Shown here one piece after another: positions 23,180 through 29,661 of a DNA stretch of 32,037 nucleotides. Made by a program: the position numbers and the translations under genes. The notes under the pieces were generated by a model that searched no databases, was not told where the DNA came from, and worked only from the letters and a program-made list of their open reading frames with translations. The number at the start of each line of letters is the position of its first letter. Position 1 is the stretch's first letter. The DNA is from Flavobacterium fluvii (GTDB lineage Bacteria; Bacteroidota; Bacteroidia; Flavobacteriales; Flavobacteriaceae), in assembly GCF_900129545.1 (NCBI RefSeq), contig NZ_FQWB01000012.1, forward strand, positions 1 through 32,037, read 5' to 3'.

Positions 23180-23319
23180 CGTCCCTTCGAGTGATTTTTA
23201 ACAGTAATGCGACAGCTTTACTATTAAAAATTGTATCGAGAAGTTTTCAATATTGGAGTTCTCGATACGTTTTATTAAAAAAAGCTATCGCATTTTTTAA
23301 TAAAACACTCGAACAGACG
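23180..23319. repeat. REP-like head-to-head hairpin doublet (copies P4 and P5)
   Basis: P4 (23180-23243, minus) and P5 (23258-23319, plus) are separated by 14 nt (23244-23257), the same spacing as the doublet at 6499-6630. P4 reversed matches P3 at 62 of 64 positions. P5 has different arms (GTTTTATTAAAAA and its complement) but keeps the loop AGCTATCGCA and the ends TTCTCGATAC and CACTCGAACAGACG. The rest of the 23080-23482 gap holds only a half copy (ACAGATTTACACGGATTT at about 23361-23378) of the GxxExxY-type repeat. Confidence 0.9.
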
Positions 23320-23482
23320 TGAACATTTAGATTAATTTATCACAGTAAATTTTAAACTCAAACAGATTTACACGGATTTTTGTTGTCGTGAATTTGTTTA
23401 GACCAACAATCGTTTCAAAAACAAAATTTTAGGTTAGCTGATGGTTTTGTCAGTACCGGTGTGTTTTTTCGAGGCTTGAAAC

Positions 23483-24571
23483 CTACCATTTCACCTTTTT
23501 GTCAATAAAACGAATCAATTGCTCAGCCATTGCCTGTTGCTCCATTTTGTTCGGGTGACCCGCTGTGTTTTTGTACGGAAAGAAAACGGAATAAATTTTT
23601 TCGTCGTTCAATCCGGCAATAGCCTTCTCGATATATCCCGGCCATTTTGATCCGGATTCCGTGGCATTCATGTTGCCCAAGGCACAAATAATATGGGCTT
23701 TGGGATATTTCGCCCGAATGCCGGCAACAAAATCTTGGTACGATTTTATGATAAATTCTTCTGTCGGCTTTGTAGTTCCAAACCTTCGCTTGAATTGTTC
23801 GTGGTTTGGGTTGTTGGTCAGCCAATAATCGTTTTGGAACAAGTTAATTACCACCACATCGGGCGTGTATTGGCTGAAATCCCATTTGCTGTTGGGGTCG
23901 GAAGGATCAAGGCGGTCATAGACTTCTGGCATGATTTCCGGAAACCAGCTGACCATGATGCCGATGCCGCTCCTCGCCACGATGGACGATTGAGCCTTGT
24001 AATGTCTGGCAGTCAAGGCGGCATAGGTGTAATAGTTGTTGAAATACTCCGGTATTCCCGATTCCTTCATTCCTGTCGGAACGTCCACACCATGTCCGGC
24101 AGTGATGGAATTTCCATAAAACTCGATTTTTCGTTTGGGCAGTTTTGAGGGTTTGCGCAGCTTCGCCTTTCCGCCAATCTCGAACCCATATAAAATATTG
24201 GCAGAGGTATTGTTGGATAATTTATACAGTTGCAATGAATGCTTGCCGTTCGAAAGGTTCTCCGCAAGGATAACCGTTTTTTTGGTACTATCCGAGCCAA
24301 ATTTGAAAGCTTTTGTCGCATCGTTATCTACAATGGCGTAAAAAAAGCCCTCTTCCCGGAGCGATTGCATTGTGGCTTTGATGCTTGTGCCGACGAAGTT
24401 AATCGTGGCATAACTACCCGGCCAGTAAAAAGTTGCCGAGTCTTCGTTTAGGGCCACTCTTCCCATATAGGTGATATTCTTGTTGTTGGGCTTGACTTGC
24501 AGTTGGCCAAAACCAGTTAGGCAAGTCAATGCAAACAGTAACGCCAGGATGTACTTTGAAAAAATATTCAT
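23483..24571 (-). CDS. SGNH/GDSL hydrolase, CE2-like esterase
   Basis: Secreted protein of 362 aa with signal peptide (YILALLFALTCLTGFGQ). Residues of about 25-150 form a jelly-roll domain (FYWPGSYATINFVGTSIKAT). The SGNH domain follows, with block I IEFYGNSITAGHGVD (Ser nucleophile), block III VVVINLFQNDYW (Asn) and block V TAGHPNKMEQQAMAE (His). This two-domain order is that of carbohydrate esterase family 2, which deacetylates xylan and other plant polysaccharides. The exact substrate cannot be read from sequence. Neighbouring genes are not polysaccharide-related, so it is a lone enzyme and not part of a visible utilisation locus. Confidence 0.9.
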   Translation of the reverse strand: MNIFSKYILALLFALTCLTGFGQLQVKPNNKNITYMGRVALNEDSATFYWPGSYATINFVGTSIKATMQSLREEGFFYAIVDNDATKAFKFGSDSTKKTVILAENLSNGKHSLQLYKLSNNTSANILYGFEIGGKAKLRKPSKLPKRKIEFYGNSITAGHGVDVPTGMKESGIPEYFNNYYTYAALTARHYKAQSSIVARSGIGIMVSWFPEIMPEVYDRLDPSDPNSKWDFSQYTPDVVVINLFQNDYWLTNNPNHEQFKRRFGTTKPTEEFIIKSYQDFVAGIRAKYPKAHIICALGNMNATESGSKWPGYIEKAIAGLNDEKIYSVFFPYKNTAGHPNKMEQQAMAEQLIRFIDKKVKW

Positions 24572-25024
24572 AACCGAGAATTCTAAAAGTTTATGGATGG
24601 GTTAGGTTGCCAAATATTGCGAAAATAGTTGGCGTGTTTTGTATGTTTTTGGACTAGGTTGAATTTTGTAGGCCAAGTATTTCTTGAGGCTCGAGGTCTG
24701 GATAGAGACATTGTGAACTCTTTTGTTTGAGGATTTAAAAATAAGCAATTTGGCAGTAGTGCGAAAATTTTGTTGTCAACAAAAAACGTTGATAAAAACA
24801 GCTTTCAAGAAGTTCCAATGAGATTTATTTTTTTAAGGTTTGTGGGCACGATCGAAATGCTCTTGCTAGAAGTCTATTGGAATGGGTACGAAGTCGGGAG
24901 ACTTCGCACAGCGAAGACTAAATTAAGCCCTTTCTTCAGATTTGCCAAATTATCCCAATTACAAAACCAACTTCCCATTAAGCCTATTGCCCAAATCCGT
25001 TGTAGTAGCTGTTGGCAGTAGTTA
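24572..25024. other. Gene-free region with hairpins and one cassette-end box
   Basis: No convincing gene is seen in these 453 nt. It holds overlapping hairpins GAAGTC-ggga-GACTTC (24890-24905) and CTTCGC-aca-GCGAAG (24902-24916), a TTTGGCAGTAGTGCG motif at about 24746, and a right-hand GTTGGCAGT box at 25012-25020. The last 55 nt before that box align with the right half of the complete element at 25589-25723. Confidence 0.6.
25012..25020. repeat. Right-hand GTTGGCAGT box of a cassette site
   Basis: GTTGGCAGT preceded by TGCCCAAATCCGTTGTAGTA, which parallels TGCCCAGTTTGTTTGTAGCG before the same box at 25715. It stands 4 nt from the stop of the first lipoprotein cassette gene. The left half is not recognisable, so the copy is partial. 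Confidence 0.6.
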
Positions 25025-25549
25025 TTATTTATAGATTATCTTTTCAATTTTCTTCGGCGGTGGAGGAGGTGGAAGCATTTTATAATTTAATTTTTCAAAA
25101 TCTATTTTCCCATTTAATTTCTTGAATTCAGTTTTGCTTATTAATATTTTGATTTTTTCGGCAAGTTCATAAAATTCTTTTGGACCATCATCGCCATAAA
25201 TAAAAATTGAATCTATTTTTTCATCACGTTTTATTATAAATCTAAAAGCTTCGCCATCTTGTAAATGTTCGTCCGAATAACTCGTTTTATATTTTGAAAA
25301 ATCAATTTTTTCAAGCAAATCAAATAAAGAGTCTTTTTTTTCTTTTCTTAAGATTCCATATTCATCTTTTTCAGGATTAGGAAATCTTGTTTGAAGATAA
25401 ATTGAATCATAAGAATTGAGTTTTATTGAATAATCAAAAGGCATCGATTCATTAGAAAAAATGAAAGTTTTTATTGACCTTGTTTTTTCTTTACAAGAAT
25501 TCATAAAAATTATTAAAGCTAAAACGTAAAATATTTTCAATTTTCTCAT
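25025..25549 (-). CDS. Hypothetical lipoprotein in a cassette-like unit
   Basis: Protein of 174 aa with a type II signal peptide (LKIFYVLALIIFMNSC, lipidated Cys19). The mature region is charged, with no recognised domain, and ends with a polyproline stretch (LPPPPPPKKIEKII). It is presumably a cell-envelope lipoprotein; function unknown. The gene occupies its own interval between a GTTGGCAGT box 4 nt after its stop and an ACTGCCAAC box 39 nt before its start. This resembles a single-gene mobile cassette. Base composition is clearly more AT-rich than the core genes to the left, which supports acquisition. Confidence 0.8.
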   Translation of the reverse strand: MRKLKIFYVLALIIFMNSCKEKTRSIKTFIFSNESMPFDYSIKLNSYDSIYLQTRFPNPEKDEYGILRKEKKDSLFDLLEKIDFSKYKTSYSDEHLQDGEAFRFIIKRDEKIDSIFIYGDDGPKEFYELAEKIKILISKTEFKKLNGKIDFEKLNYKMLPPPPPPKKIEKIIYK

Positions 25550-25588
25550 TGTTTTTTATGTTTCGATTCCTGATTCTGCGTTATAATT

Positions 25589-25723
25589 ACTGCCAACGTT
25601 CTTGCGCTACACGCAGGCTGGGATTAAGAAAGCCTAGACTTTCGGTTAAACACTATTTTCAAATACAAAACCATCTTTAAATTAAGCCAAATGCCCAGTT
25701 TGTTTGTAGCGTGTGTTGGCAGT
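25589..25723. repeat. attC-like folded site between two lipoprotein genes
   Basis: A 135-nt element whose ends pair in three blocks: ACTGCCAAC (25589-25597) with GTTGGCAGT (25715-25723), CGCTACA with TGTAGCG, and CTGGG with CCCAG, separated by unpaired spacers. The order (R-like box, spacer, L-like box, with terminal AAC...GTT) and size match the architecture of integron attC sites. The boxes do not meet the strict RYYYAAC/GTTRRRY consensus. It fills the gap between two single-gene units on the minus strand. Confidence 0.65.
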
Positions 25724-25730
25724 CGTATTT

Positions 25731-26432
25731 TTACGAAATCCAAGTTCCTTCTGTTTTGTCAATTATCCATTTGTTATTTACTTTCTTGATAAAGATTCTG
25801 AATCCTTGTCCGCAAAGTCTTCCGCAATAAAATCCAGCATCAAGAATTCCAAATGTTTTTTGTTTGTCAAATTGTATTCTTGAAAAGTAAACAACCCCAG
25901 AAAATAAAAAGTTGTATTTAGTTTCCCAAATTACACCTCTATCTTTTGGAAATTCAGATACGTTTTTAATTTCAAACTTATTATTCAATTTGATGTTTTT
26001 AAAATCTAAAATATATTCAGTTTCATTTCCTTTTGGGATAAAAAGTTTAGCATTTGGAAAATGTTTTTCAAAATCATTCTTTAAATCTTCTCTACTATTT
26101 TTTATTTTTGGATCAAAAGCAATGATGATTTTGGACGTATCGTTCTTAATTTCTAAAGTTCTTTTTTTCCATTCTAATAATTTTAATTTTTCTTCTTTAG
26201 TTGCTTTTGTAGAATCAACTCCAATGTAGTGTCCCGTTTTATCGTATATCGATTCTCCATATTTTGGCGGAAAATTTGTCATTAATCTAATATCAATACA
26301 AGTTGAATCAATCAAACTTGGAAAAATTTCTGTCATTACATTTTTCTCAAATTCTATTTCAGTAACTTTCTTTTCGCAACTTGCAAAGAAAATTATTAAT
26401 AAGACAAATATCGTTTTGTTTAGGTTTCTCAT
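25731..26432 (-). CDS. Hypothetical lipoprotein in a cassette-like unit
   Basis: Protein of 233 aa with a type II signal peptide (KTIFVLLIIFFASC, lipidated Cys19). The mature region is lysine-rich; near the C terminus it has an FYCGRLCGQGFRIFIKK segment with two cysteines that could form a disulfide or bind metal, followed by NNKWIIDKTEGTWIS. Similar C-terminal segments occur in uncharacterised flavobacterial lipoproteins; no function is known. The gene is bounded by GTTGGCAGT 7 nt after its stop and ACTGCCAAC (26439-26447) 6 nt before its start, as in the neighbouring unit. Both genes share orientation, leader style and AT-richness but not sequence. Confidence 0.82.
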   Translation of the reverse strand: MRNLNKTIFVLLIIFFASCEKKVTEIEFEKNVMTEIFPSLIDSTCIDIRLMTNFPPKYGESIYDKTGHYIGVDSTKATKEEKLKLLEWKKRTLEIKNDTSKIIIAFDPKIKNSREDLKNDFEKHFPNAKLFIPKGNETEYILDFKNIKLNNKFEIKNVSEFPKDRGVIWETKYNFLFSGVVYFSRIQFDKQKTFGILDAGFYCGRLCGQGFRIFIKKVNNKWIIDKTEGTWIS

Positions 26433-26438
26433 AATATG

Positions 26439-26447
26439 ACTGCCAAC
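26439..26447. repeat. Left-hand ACTGCCAAC box, partner missing
   Basis: ACTGCCAAC just upstream of the second lipoprotein gene. The complementary GTTGGCAGT box and inner blocks expected within about 140 nt are not found before the nuclease gene at 26539. The site is therefore cut short, which may mark the edge of the cassette stretch. Confidence 0.5.
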
Positions 26448-26538
26448 TTGTATATATCTTCTTAACGCCTGTAAGTAGCTATATTTATTGATATTTATTA
26501 ATTTTTAAACTCACGTAGTACAACATAAGTACAACAAA

Positions 26539-27030
26539 TCAGAATACTTTTACTTGACTATAGATCCCAATACCATTGAGCTGTGCTTGGCGGTTCATCA
26601 TTTGATATTCTGCAAGCTTGCCACAATAATACTGATGAGTTGCTTTAGCATACCCATTTTGTAAAAGTAATTCATTTAAGCATAATCCACTAGGCAAAAT
26701 TACATACCCTAATTGCCTGTTCCAGTAGTCATAATAATTTTCCTGTTCTGTAATGATGGTTACAATCGTTTTAGGCGGTGCAACCGACAAAACGAAGTGC
26801 AAGGATTGCAAACCAAATTGCATCAATAATTGAGCAGGTAAACCGCTTTTCTCTTCGTCCTCTTTCATCTTCCTATTAATCTTTACTTCTGGCGCATCCA
26901 AGCCGTAAAGTCGGATCTCTTTTTTCATTTGAGTGAAACGATTGCAAATGATGATGCTATCCCCGTCAAGGACTTCCTCAATTTGCCAATGGGTTTCCAC
27001 TATGCACGGTGCTTTTGCAGTGTATTGCAT
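26539..27030 (-). CDS. Staphylococcal nuclease-like (SNase) protein
   Basis: Protein of 163 aa with an SNase OB-fold. The catalytic signature is EIRLYGLDAPEVK with Arg40, Asp45 and Glu48, which keep the same spacing as Arg35, Asp40 and Glu43 of the Staphylococcus enzyme. Arg105 in DYWNRQLGYVIL fits Arg87. HWQIEEVLDGDSIIICN is the first strand pair, with Asp22/Asp24 near the calcium site. No signal peptide is seen, so it would act inside the cell unless released by lysis. The frame extends to 27063 only by TTG, so the ATG at 27030 was used. It is divergent from the lysis-like cluster and shares its upstream region. Confidence 0.88.
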   Translation of the reverse strand: MQYTAKAPCIVETHWQIEEVLDGDSIIICNRFTQMKKEIRLYGLDAPEVKINRKMKEDEEKSGLPAQLLMQFGLQSLHFVLSVAPPKTIVTIITEQENYYDYWNRQLGYVILPSGLCLNELLLQNGYAKATHQYYCGKLAEYQMMNRQAQLNGIGIYSQVKVF

Positions 27031-27127
27031 TGATTTACAGTTTTTTAAATGATTGATAATCAAAGGTAATCATTGAACTTTGTTACTGCAATTGCAAGCA
27101 AATATTAACTTTAAAAAATTAGAAAAA

Positions 27128-27931
27128 ATGGCAAGACAAAAAGGTGTTATCAAGTATGTTGGAACTCTTGGAGATATCCGACACTTTAAAATTAAAGGAC
27201 AAGAAGGCTTTTTCGCTGGTATGGTTGGTGGACCTTCGGGCGATCAAGTATTAACTGCTCCTGAATTTGAGAGAACTCGTGAGAATATGAACGAATTTGG
27301 CGCTTGTGCCAAAGCAGGAAAATCTGTTCGAACTGGCTTATCTCAAATAATGAAGCAAATGTCAGACAGTCAAGTAACAGGAAGATTAACTTCTATAATG
27401 AAGAAAATCAACTTGGAAGATCAAACCGAAGCTAGAGGATATCGCAAAATTGAAATCTCTACTCAACGTAATTATCTTAAAGGATTTGAGTTTAACAAAA
27501 ACATTTCCTTGAATGGGATTTTCAATGCTCCTTACTCATTAACTCACACTCCTGACAGAGCAAGTTGCGAATTTGTAATTCCTGACTTTAATCCTGCAAA
27601 TTTGGTTAGTGCTCCATCTGGAACTACTCACTTTCGTTTGATTACTTCACTTTCTGTAGTTAGTGATTTTGAATATAATGCTACTACAAACAGTTATGAT
27701 CCTATGGATGCTGATTTGAATGAAGTAAACGATATTCAATTCAGTGGCTTCTTGGACTTGTACGCTCCAATTCCTGCTACTACTATATCAGCAACTTTAC
27801 CTGGTGCAGTAGTTCCAACGGCAAATACAACTGTTTTGCAGTGTATTGGAATTGAGTTTTACCAACAAGTAGGAGCAAATTATTACTTATTTTCAAGTGG
27901 TAGCTGTTTGAAAGTTGAGGATGCATTTTAG
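27128..27931 (+). CDS. Uncharacterised Bacteroidota protein, first gene of the lysis-like cluster
   Basis: Protein of 267 aa without signal peptide or membrane helix. The N terminus is basic (MARQKGVIKYVGTLGDIRH), followed by a conserved-looking GGPSGDQVLTAPEFERTREN block, a helical part (VRTGLSQIMKQMSDSQVTGR, SIMKKINLEDQTEARGYRKI) and a strand-rich C-terminal half with aromatic and Thr/Ser content. Similar proteins recur in Bacteroidota genomes with no assigned function; they are recalled, not searched. The ATG at 27128 with upstream AGAAAAA was chosen over 27080. It is the first gene of a plus-strand cluster, separated from the next by a hairpin, and may be made in larger amounts. A structural or secreted role is only a guess. 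Confidence 0.75.
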   Translation: MARQKGVIKYVGTLGDIRHFKIKGQEGFFAGMVGGPSGDQVLTAPEFERTRENMNEFGACAKAGKSVRTGLSQIMKQMSDSQVTGRLTSIMKKINLEDQTEARGYRKIEISTQRNYLKGFEFNKNISLNGIFNAPYSLTHTPDRASCEFVIPDFNPANLVSAPSGTTHFRLITSLSVVSDFEYNATTNSYDPMDADLNEVNDIQFSGFLDLYAPIPATTISATLPGAVVPTANTTVLQCIGIEFYQQVGANYYLFSSGSCLKVEDAF

Positions 27932-27940
27932 AAAGTAACC

Positions 27941-27979
27941 CAAGAAATCCCTCGATCAAATTGAGGGATTTCTTGTTTT
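27941..27979 (+). terminator. Terminator or attenuator after the first cluster gene
   Basis: Perfect 13-bp stem CAAGAAATCCCTC (27941-27953) with GAGGGATTTCTTG (27963-27975), a 9-nt loop, then TTTTAA. The T run is short, so read-through into the DUF5675 gene 20 nt beyond is possible. No separate promoter for that gene is evident. Confidence 0.8.
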
Positions 27980-27999
27980 AACTCCAATCTATCATAATT

Positions 28000-28452
28000 A
28001 TGGAAACTAAAATAATAAGAGTTGCCCAGGGCAAAGAAAGCACATTGAGCCAATTGTACATCAACGGAATCTTTCAATGTTATTTATTAGAAGATAAAAT
28101 CAGAGAAGTAAAAATAGCTTCAGAAACTGCTATTCCAAAAGGTGTTTTTAGTCTAAAGTTAAACACTTATGGAGCTAAAAATGTGGATTACAAAAAGACT
28201 TTTGGAAAACTTCACGAAGGAATGATTGAGATTACAGGTTTACCCAATTTTAGTTTTGTGTATATCCATACAGGAAACACTATTAAAGAAACAGCCGGTT
28301 GTCCGCTTTGCGGTTTTGGTTTCCAATTTGTTAATGGTAATTATCAAGTTTCTCAAAGTATTTCAGCTTACAAAATGATTTATCCAAAATTGGTTGCATT
28401 GGCTAAAGTTGAAACAAATACAATAACTATTGAAAATAATTTTCAATTCTAA
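28000..28452 (+). CDS. DUF5675 family protein, possible cell-wall enzyme
   Basis: Protein of 150 aa matching DUF5675. It has the family frame STLSQLYINGIFQCYLLEDK, TAIPKGVFSLKLNTYG, and GMIEITGLPNFSFVYIHTGN followed by ETAGCPLCGFGF. The His of YIHTGN (about residue 90) and a following Cys (about residue 101) echo the His...Cys order of YkuD L,D-transpeptidases. A catalytic role in peptidoglycan cross-link chemistry is therefore conceivable but unproven. No signal peptide is present, so export would need a holin. Two holin-like genes follow at 12 nt and with overlap, which is the layout of a phage lysis cassette. Confidence 0.85.
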   Translation: METKIIRVAQGKESTLSQLYINGIFQCYLLEDKIREVKIASETAIPKGVFSLKLNTYGAKNVDYKKTFGKLHEGMIEITGLPNFSFVYIHTGNTIKETAGCPLCGFGFQFVNGNYQVSQSISAYKMIYPKLVALAKVETNTITIENNFQF

Positions 28453-28464
28453 AAAGCCCAAATA

Positions 28465-28728
28465 ATGGAAAACATCAATAATATCACAGTACTTTTTGGA
28501 ACACTAATCACTTTGTTACTATCGGTTGTCGCCTATTTCATTAAGCAATTACACTCTGATTTTAAGAGTATGGAAAAAGATCTGATTGAAGTAAAAACAA
28601 TGGCTTTAATCATCAAAACCGAGTTCAAAAGTGGTAATGACTTACTGAACCAAAAAGTGGAATATTTAGAAAAAAGAGTACATAACATCGAATCAATAAT
28701 TTTAAAAAATCAAGATTATGAAAAATAA
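28465..28728 (+). CDS. One-helix coiled-coil protein (XhlA-like)
   Basis: Protein of 87 aa. A single hydrophobic helix at the N terminus (VLFGTLITLLLSVVAYFI) is followed by a charged coiled coil (DFKSMEKDLIEVKTMALI, LLNQKVEYLEKRVHNIES). This is the architecture of phage haemolysin XhlA and some Rz-like spanins, which accompany holins. The family is not recognised by sequence. It lies 12 nt after the DUF5675 gene, and its stop overlaps the start of the next gene by 11 nt, so all three are probably translated together. Confidence 0.72.
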   Translation: MENINNITVLFGTLITLLLSVVAYFIKQLHSDFKSMEKDLIEVKTMALIIKTEFKSGNDLLNQKVEYLEKRVHNIESIILKNQDYEK

Positions 28729-28960
28729 AAATATGAATGTTGTAGAAAGAACATTGGCACCAACACCAAAATGGTTTAAAGTTCTTCGCACTGTTGGAAT
28801 TGCTTTGGCTAGTGTTGGCGGAGTAATCATTGCTTCTCCAGTTGCTTTGCCTGTTGGATTGGTTTCAGTAGCTGGCTACTTGGTTCTGGGAGGAAGTATT
28901 ATTTCTGTGGTTTCTCAAACTGCTGTAAAATCAGAAGAAGAACCGAAAGTAAATTCTTAA
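28718..28960 (+). CDS. Holin-like small membrane protein
   Basis: Protein of 80 aa. It has a charged N terminus (NVVERTLAPTPKWFKVLR), two closely spaced glycine-rich membrane helices (TVGIALASVGGVIIAS and GLVSVAGYLVLGGSIISVV) and a polar C-terminal tail (KSEEEPKVNS). Size and topology are those of a class II holin. It could start at Met1 or Met6. The start overlaps the upstream coiled-coil gene. A rho-independent terminator at 28982-29008 closes the cluster. Holin function is inferred from topology and neighbours only. Confidence 0.7.
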   Translation: MKNKNMNVVERTLAPTPKWFKVLRTVGIALASVGGVIIASPVALPVGLVSVAGYLVLGGSIISVVSQTAVKSEEEPKVNS

Positions 28961-28981
28961 AATAGTTTAAAACTCAAATTG

Positions 28982-29008
28982 AAAGCTCCGTAATTCGGGG
29001 CTTTTTTC
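28982..29008 (+). terminator. Terminator of the lysis-like cluster
   Basis: Stem AAAGCTCCG (28982-28990) with CGGGGCTTT (28996-29004), one G-T pair, followed by TTTT. It begins 22 nt after the holin-like stop. Confidence 0.85.
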
Positions 29009-29211
29009 GTTTTTGACAGTTTCAATTGGTCATTTGCTTTATTTTATACCGTTTTATTTAAGTGGGCGGAATACATTGCCCTTATATTGACTTTAAACAG
29101 CTTTCATTTGGCAATCAAAAAGGGGTTGGTTTATCGGAAAAAGGAAAGCAAGGAAGCCTTAATCTTCAAATTTGTCAGAGGTCAATCGGATGTGGGGGGA
29201 ATCAGCGCTGT

Positions 29212-29320
29212 TTTTTTTGAGAGAATGCTTTTGAGGGGTTTCTTTTTGGAATCGGATGCTGTGGCATTCTTTCAAAAAAAATTGCATCCAAGGGGGTTTG
29301 GGGGAATGGGAGATTCCCCC
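29212..29320. repeat. Two hairpins in non-coding DNA
   Basis: Hairpin 1 (29212-29280): arms of 17 nt with one mismatch, TTTTTTTGAGAGAATGC against GCATTCTTTCAAAAAAA. Hairpin 2 (29300-29320): GGGGGAAT, 5-nt loop, ATTCCCCC. No protein-like reading frame spans them. The 29009-29211 stretch before them shows nothing recognisable. Confidence 0.75.
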
Positions 29321-29354
29321 AACTGAACTTTCGTAGTGCGTTGGCAGTAGCGAA

Positions 29355-29546
29355 ACAAGGGTATCGTTTTTTATTTGCTTACTAAAATGTTTCTGATTGC
29401 TTTTAAAGTTGGCTTGATGCCGGGTAAGTTGTCCTGGAATAAAAATTTCTATTCAACTGATTTGTTGCTTCGAAGTACAGAGCATCAAGACGGCTTAAAA
29501 GCAATTTACTACTATCGTTCTGGCAAATAATAAACGATACTCTTGT
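29355..29546. repeat. 192-nt MITE-like hairpin element
   Basis: Terminal inverted repeats of 24 nt with two mismatches: ACAAGGGTATCG... (29355-29378) and ...CGATACTCTTGT (29523-29546). A second inner stem of about 24 bp pairs ATTGCTTTTAA...TTGATGC (29396-29420) with GCATCAA...TTAAAAGCAAT (29482-29505), with one bulge and one mismatch. No coding capacity. It follows a GTTGGCAGT box at 29340-29348 by 6 nt. It could be a non-autonomous element or the gene of a structured RNA. Confidence 0.8.
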
Positions 29547-29661
29547 GGGGAAATTTGATTTTTGAGGATGCCTAACTGTTCTTATGAAATGGAGGGTTTC
29601 TATTTACTGAAAAACGTTATCCGATGTAGCTATGGCATCTTCAAAAAACAATGCAAATACA

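Noticed and set aside
24770..25021. Open frame of 83 codons before the first cassette
   Set aside because: It covers the hairpins and the cassette-end box, and its product has no domain or signal sequence.
25589..25723. Canonical integron attC site
   Set aside because: The folded architecture fits, but the boxes deviate from RYYYAAC/GTTRRRY and no integron integrase is present, so it is reported only as attC-like.
29087..29326. Open frame of 79 codons after the lysis-like cluster
   Set aside because: It spans the hairpins at 29212-29320 and has low-complexity Phe/Gly/Lys content; no start context or relatives recognised.
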